A stretch of DNA of 52,743 nucleotides from Nitrososphaeraceae archaeon (GTDB lineage: Archaea; Thermoproteota; Nitrososphaeria; Nitrososphaerales; Nitrososphaeraceae): contig QCWD01000001.1 in the NCBI GenBank assembly GCA_013114725.1, positions 1-52,743 on the forward strand, read 5' to 3'. Made by a program: the position numbers and the translations under genes. Shown here piece by piece: positions 50,699 through 52,743 of this stretch. A model generated the notes under the pieces. That model did not search any database. It was given only the letters and a program-made list of their open reading frames with translations, and was not told where the DNA came from. How positions within the stretch are numbered: position 1 is the first letter of the stretch; the number at the start of each line of letters is the position of its first letter.

Positions 50699-52743
50699 TT
50701 ATTGCGGTCTTATCGCTACCATCCATGCAGGATGAATTTCACTCCATCCCTTGGTGGCGTCTTCAACCCATGCACCCCATAGTTGTATTTTATCTCCCGG
50801 TTTGGGTAATGTAATGTTAGTGGAGTTTTTATCCTTTGAGAGGATTTCAACTACTACAAGTCCTTCCGTTTCAGTTTGATTACCCTTTTGTAGTAAATGC
50901 GTATAATTTTGGTCTAGTGCCATTGTGAATCGATAGTTTCCGTCATTCATGCTTTTTACATGATAGACCTGTCCTTTTACTTCCTCGCATTCAGAATGAA
51001 TTTTGAATCTTTGTGGATCTTTTACACCTTCAAAAATATTACCCAGATTGCAATTATTTTTATCCAGGTTGGTTTTATTATATAAAATATCTTCCGAGCT
51101 GATTTTATCCTTTACCTCAATATTTATTGTTCCAGTATCACTACTGAGATTCTCATCAGAAATTGTATAATTAAACGAGTCAACTCCGGTGAAATTTTCG
51201 TGTGGATAGTAGGTAATTAATTTCTTGTTTGTATTTAGAACCGCCAATCCTTGATTGTCCGTAATTGATTGAATTGAACTTATGAATAGTGCATCGTTTG
51301 GATTGGGGTCAATATCATTGTCTATTGCGGTACGTATGGTTATTTTCTCATTTGCGAAAGTTGAATAATGGTCATCTTCTGCTGTTGGAGGTTTATTCTC
51401 TTCCGCCTTTCCTACCTCTTTAGATATACTGAATCTATCTAAAACAACACCTGAATTTGAATAAAATTTACCCTCCAAATTAGTACCATTGGCATTAAGA
51501 TTAACATTTAAAAATCCAAAATCAGAATTTTGTTGGTAAACTACATATGGTTCTTGGTTTTTAAGGCTGTGTGTATTGACCCCACCGGTTCCCACTATCA
51601 GAAAAATTGGTCCGTTTGGATTAAAATATGTGTTTTTGTTGACATCAGAAACAAGTGGATTTACTGGCGCGTTTGGATTATACGTTAACGGATAAGTTCT
51701 CTGATAATTATGTAGGTGTCCTTGAAGAACTAAATCTACTCCATATTGATCCATCAAATCATGATATGTGTCTCTCATACTTGAGTCGGCAGAAACTGAT
51801 GATAATGAAGTATACGCTGGGGTATGTTGTGATACTATTATCCAGTCGATATCAGGATTAGTTGATGCTTTTTTGAGGTCGTTAATAACAAAATTGTATT
51901 GTTCTGAACCCTGTTTATGAAATATTTCTGACGACAATATTAAGAAGTGAATATTTTTATAATCAAAACTATAGTATTGTTTACTGAGATTGAAACTAGT
52001 TACATATTGATTCAACAAATTTGGAGGCTCAGTATCATGATTTCCAACTATAACTTTTGTTTTTTCTTTTAAAGGATTAATTGTATCCAACCAGCAGGCT
52101 GAATCTGTAGTGTATGAGAAATCGCCAAGAGCTAACAAAAGATCGATGTCTTTTCCCTCTATATTTTTAATTGTACTTTTTGTATTGGAATTGCATCCAA
52201 AATCTCCGACTGCTGCAAAATTAAACCCGGTGTAAGGTTCTGTGTAATTAATGGATTTATAATAATCACCGTTTTTGGATGACTTTTCTTCTTCCTTTTC
52301 ATCTTTTGAGATTTTTTTATCTTTATCTTCATCTTCTATAAATTTTTTATAAAACTTGGATTTCTCAATCAGGGACTTTATATCTTTGAAATCAAGGTCA
52401 TCTAGATTTAGAAAATCTCTAGTTTGGACCTTCTTTACATCAAAGTTGTTCCTGTCCTTTAAATCCTTGATCTTGGACTTCACATCAAAGTTGTTCCTGT
52501 CCTTGGTTGTGAATTTCTTTACATCAAAGTTGTTCCTGTCCTTGAAATCCTTGATCTTGGACTTCACATCAAAGTTGTTCCTGTCCTTGGTTGTGAATTT
52601 CTTTACATCAAAGTTGTTCCTGTCCTTGAAATCCTTGATCTTGGACTTCACATCAAAGTTGTTCCTGTCCTTGAAATCCTTGATCTTGGACTTCACATCA
52701 AAGTTGTTCCTGTCCTTGAAATCCTTGATCTTGGACTTCACAT
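50699..52743 (-). CDS. Large secreted-type metallophosphoesterase with N-terminal repeats (5' end outside window)
   Basis: At least 680 residues. The first visible part (residues 1-102) is seven tandem KDRNNFDV-ending repeats. After a charged linker comes a purple acid phosphatase-like domain: GDFG (179-182), GDFSY, GNHD (233-236), VSQHTP and GHLHNYQRTY (His342, His344). Next is a cadherin-like/Big_9 domain (ENKPPTAEDDHYSTFANEKI, then YYPHENFTGVDSFNYTISDE), and last a beta-barrel-like end (LPKPGDKIQLWGAWVEDATK). The apparent GTG at 52741 is just the Val codon of a repeat, so the true start lies past the edge. Likely cell-surface or extracellular; substrate unknown. Confidence 0.88.
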   Translation of the reverse strand, partial: VKSKIKDFKDRNNFDVKSKIKDFKDRNNFDVKSKIKDFKDRNNFDVKKFTTKDRNNFDVKSKIKDFKDRNNFDVKKFTTKDRNNFDVKSKIKDLKDRNNFDVKKVQTRDFLNLDDLDFKDIKSLIEKSKFYKKFIEDEDKDKKISKDEKEEEKSSKNGDYYKSINYTEPYTGFNFAAVGDFGCNSNTKSTIKNIEGKDIDLLLALGDFSYTTDSACWLDTINPLKEKTKVIVGNHDTEPPNLLNQYVTSFNLSKQYYSFDYKNIHFLILSSEIFHKQGSEQYNFVINDLKKASTNPDIDWIIVSQHTPAYTSLSSVSADSSMRDTYHDLMDQYGVDLVLQGHLHNYQRTYPLTYNPNAPVNPLVSDVNKNTYFNPNGPIFLIVGTGGVNTHSLKNQEPYVVYQQNSDFGFLNVNLNANGTNLEGKFYSNSGVVLDRFSISKEVGKAEENKPPTAEDDHYSTFANEKITIRTAIDNDIDPNPNDALFISSIQSITDNQGLAVLNTNKKLITYYPHENFTGVDSFNYTISDENLSSDTGTINIEVKDKISSEDILYNKTNLDKNNCNLGNIFEGVKDPQRFKIHSECEEVKGQVYHVKSMNDGNYRFTMALDQNYTHLLQKGNQTETEGLVVVEILSKDKNSTNITLPKPGDKIQLWGAWVEDATKGWSEIHPAWMVAIRPQ
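52436..52743 (-). repeat. In-frame tandem repeats of 45 and 39 bp
   Basis: Inside the metallophosphoesterase gene two unit types alternate: A (KSKIKDFKDRNNFDV, 45 bp) and B (KKFTTKDRNNFDV, 39 bp) in the order A-A-A-B-A-B-A', running off the window edge. The DNA copies are nearly identical, including third codon positions, showing recent expansion or homogenisation. Copy number is likely to differ between strains. Confidence 0.93.

Noticed and set aside
52436-52743. CRISPR-like array
   Set aside because: The repeats are contiguous, in frame, without spacers, and encode a repetitive protein segment.

Overview
The window is from an ammonia-oxidising-type thaumarchaeon (Nitrososphaeria). The grounds are a eukaryote-like DNA topoisomerase IB (hallmark of the phylum), archaeal information genes (RadA, L10e, L21e, RpoF, aEF1B, Pth2, archaeal ProRS and AspRS, tRNA-splicing endonuclease), paired CofG/CofH for coenzyme F420, a membrane-anchored blue copper protein, very AT-rich DNA, TATA boxes about 26 bases before start codons (short or absent leaders), and many TTG starts. 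The IS5-type transposase relic and long non-coding stretches look more like a soil lineage (Nitrosocosmicus/Nitrososphaera) than a marine one; that is an impression, not a demonstration.

Layout. 1-8.5 kb: proS (cut by the left edge), a small Cys-containing protein, the cofG-cofH pair, topoisomerase IB, tRNA-Met, and sufS with an IscU/SufU-like scaffold. 8.7-15.8 kb: PAP2 membrane protein, Nudix hydrolase, a small zinc-finger protein, an OppD-type ABC ATPase with a problematic start, a NusA-like KH protein with aspS, a JAMM protease, a membrane blue copper protein and ctaB. 15.9-22.8 kb: aEF1B with its zinc-ribbon partner, a geranylgeranyl-reductase-family flavoprotein, pth2, pgk, a DUF929 CPYC protein, rpl10e, endA, tRNA-Glu and small conserved proteins. 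22.8-31.5 kb is the least recognisable part: a secreted protein, several unknown genes, tRNA-Gly, a two-gene ATPase module, then 2.4 kb without intact genes that contains a decayed IS5-family transposase. 31.5-37.6 kb: a stand-alone EMAP tRNA-binding domain, a PAC2 protein, a beta-hydroxyacid dehydrogenase, then the sufB-sufD-Rieske cluster read on the minus strand.

37.7-48.1 kb holds a tetrapyrrole cluster on the minus strand: precorrin-2 dehydrogenase, hemA, hemB, then hemL, hemC, uroporphyrinogen-III methyltransferase (split into two overlapping frames) and hemD. Together these cover glutamyl-tRNA to uroporphyrinogen III, and on to sirohydrochlorin. Between hemB and hemL sits a foreign-looking block: a YaaC-like gene and an opposing three-gene set (UbiE-like methyltransferase, UbiA-like membrane protein, UbiC/DUF98-like chorismate lyase) that reads as a small aromatic or quinone-precursor cassette. 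48.2-50.7 kb is a conserved information block (radA, rpl21e, rpoF, DUF655). The right edge holds a large secreted-type metallophosphoesterase with a young tandem repeat that runs off the window.

The main points for a second look are the winged-helix/coiled-coil plus ATPase pair, the quinone-like cassette, the split methyltransferase with a 4-bp tandem duplication, and an operator-like palindrome at the sufB promoter with a weaker match at sufS.
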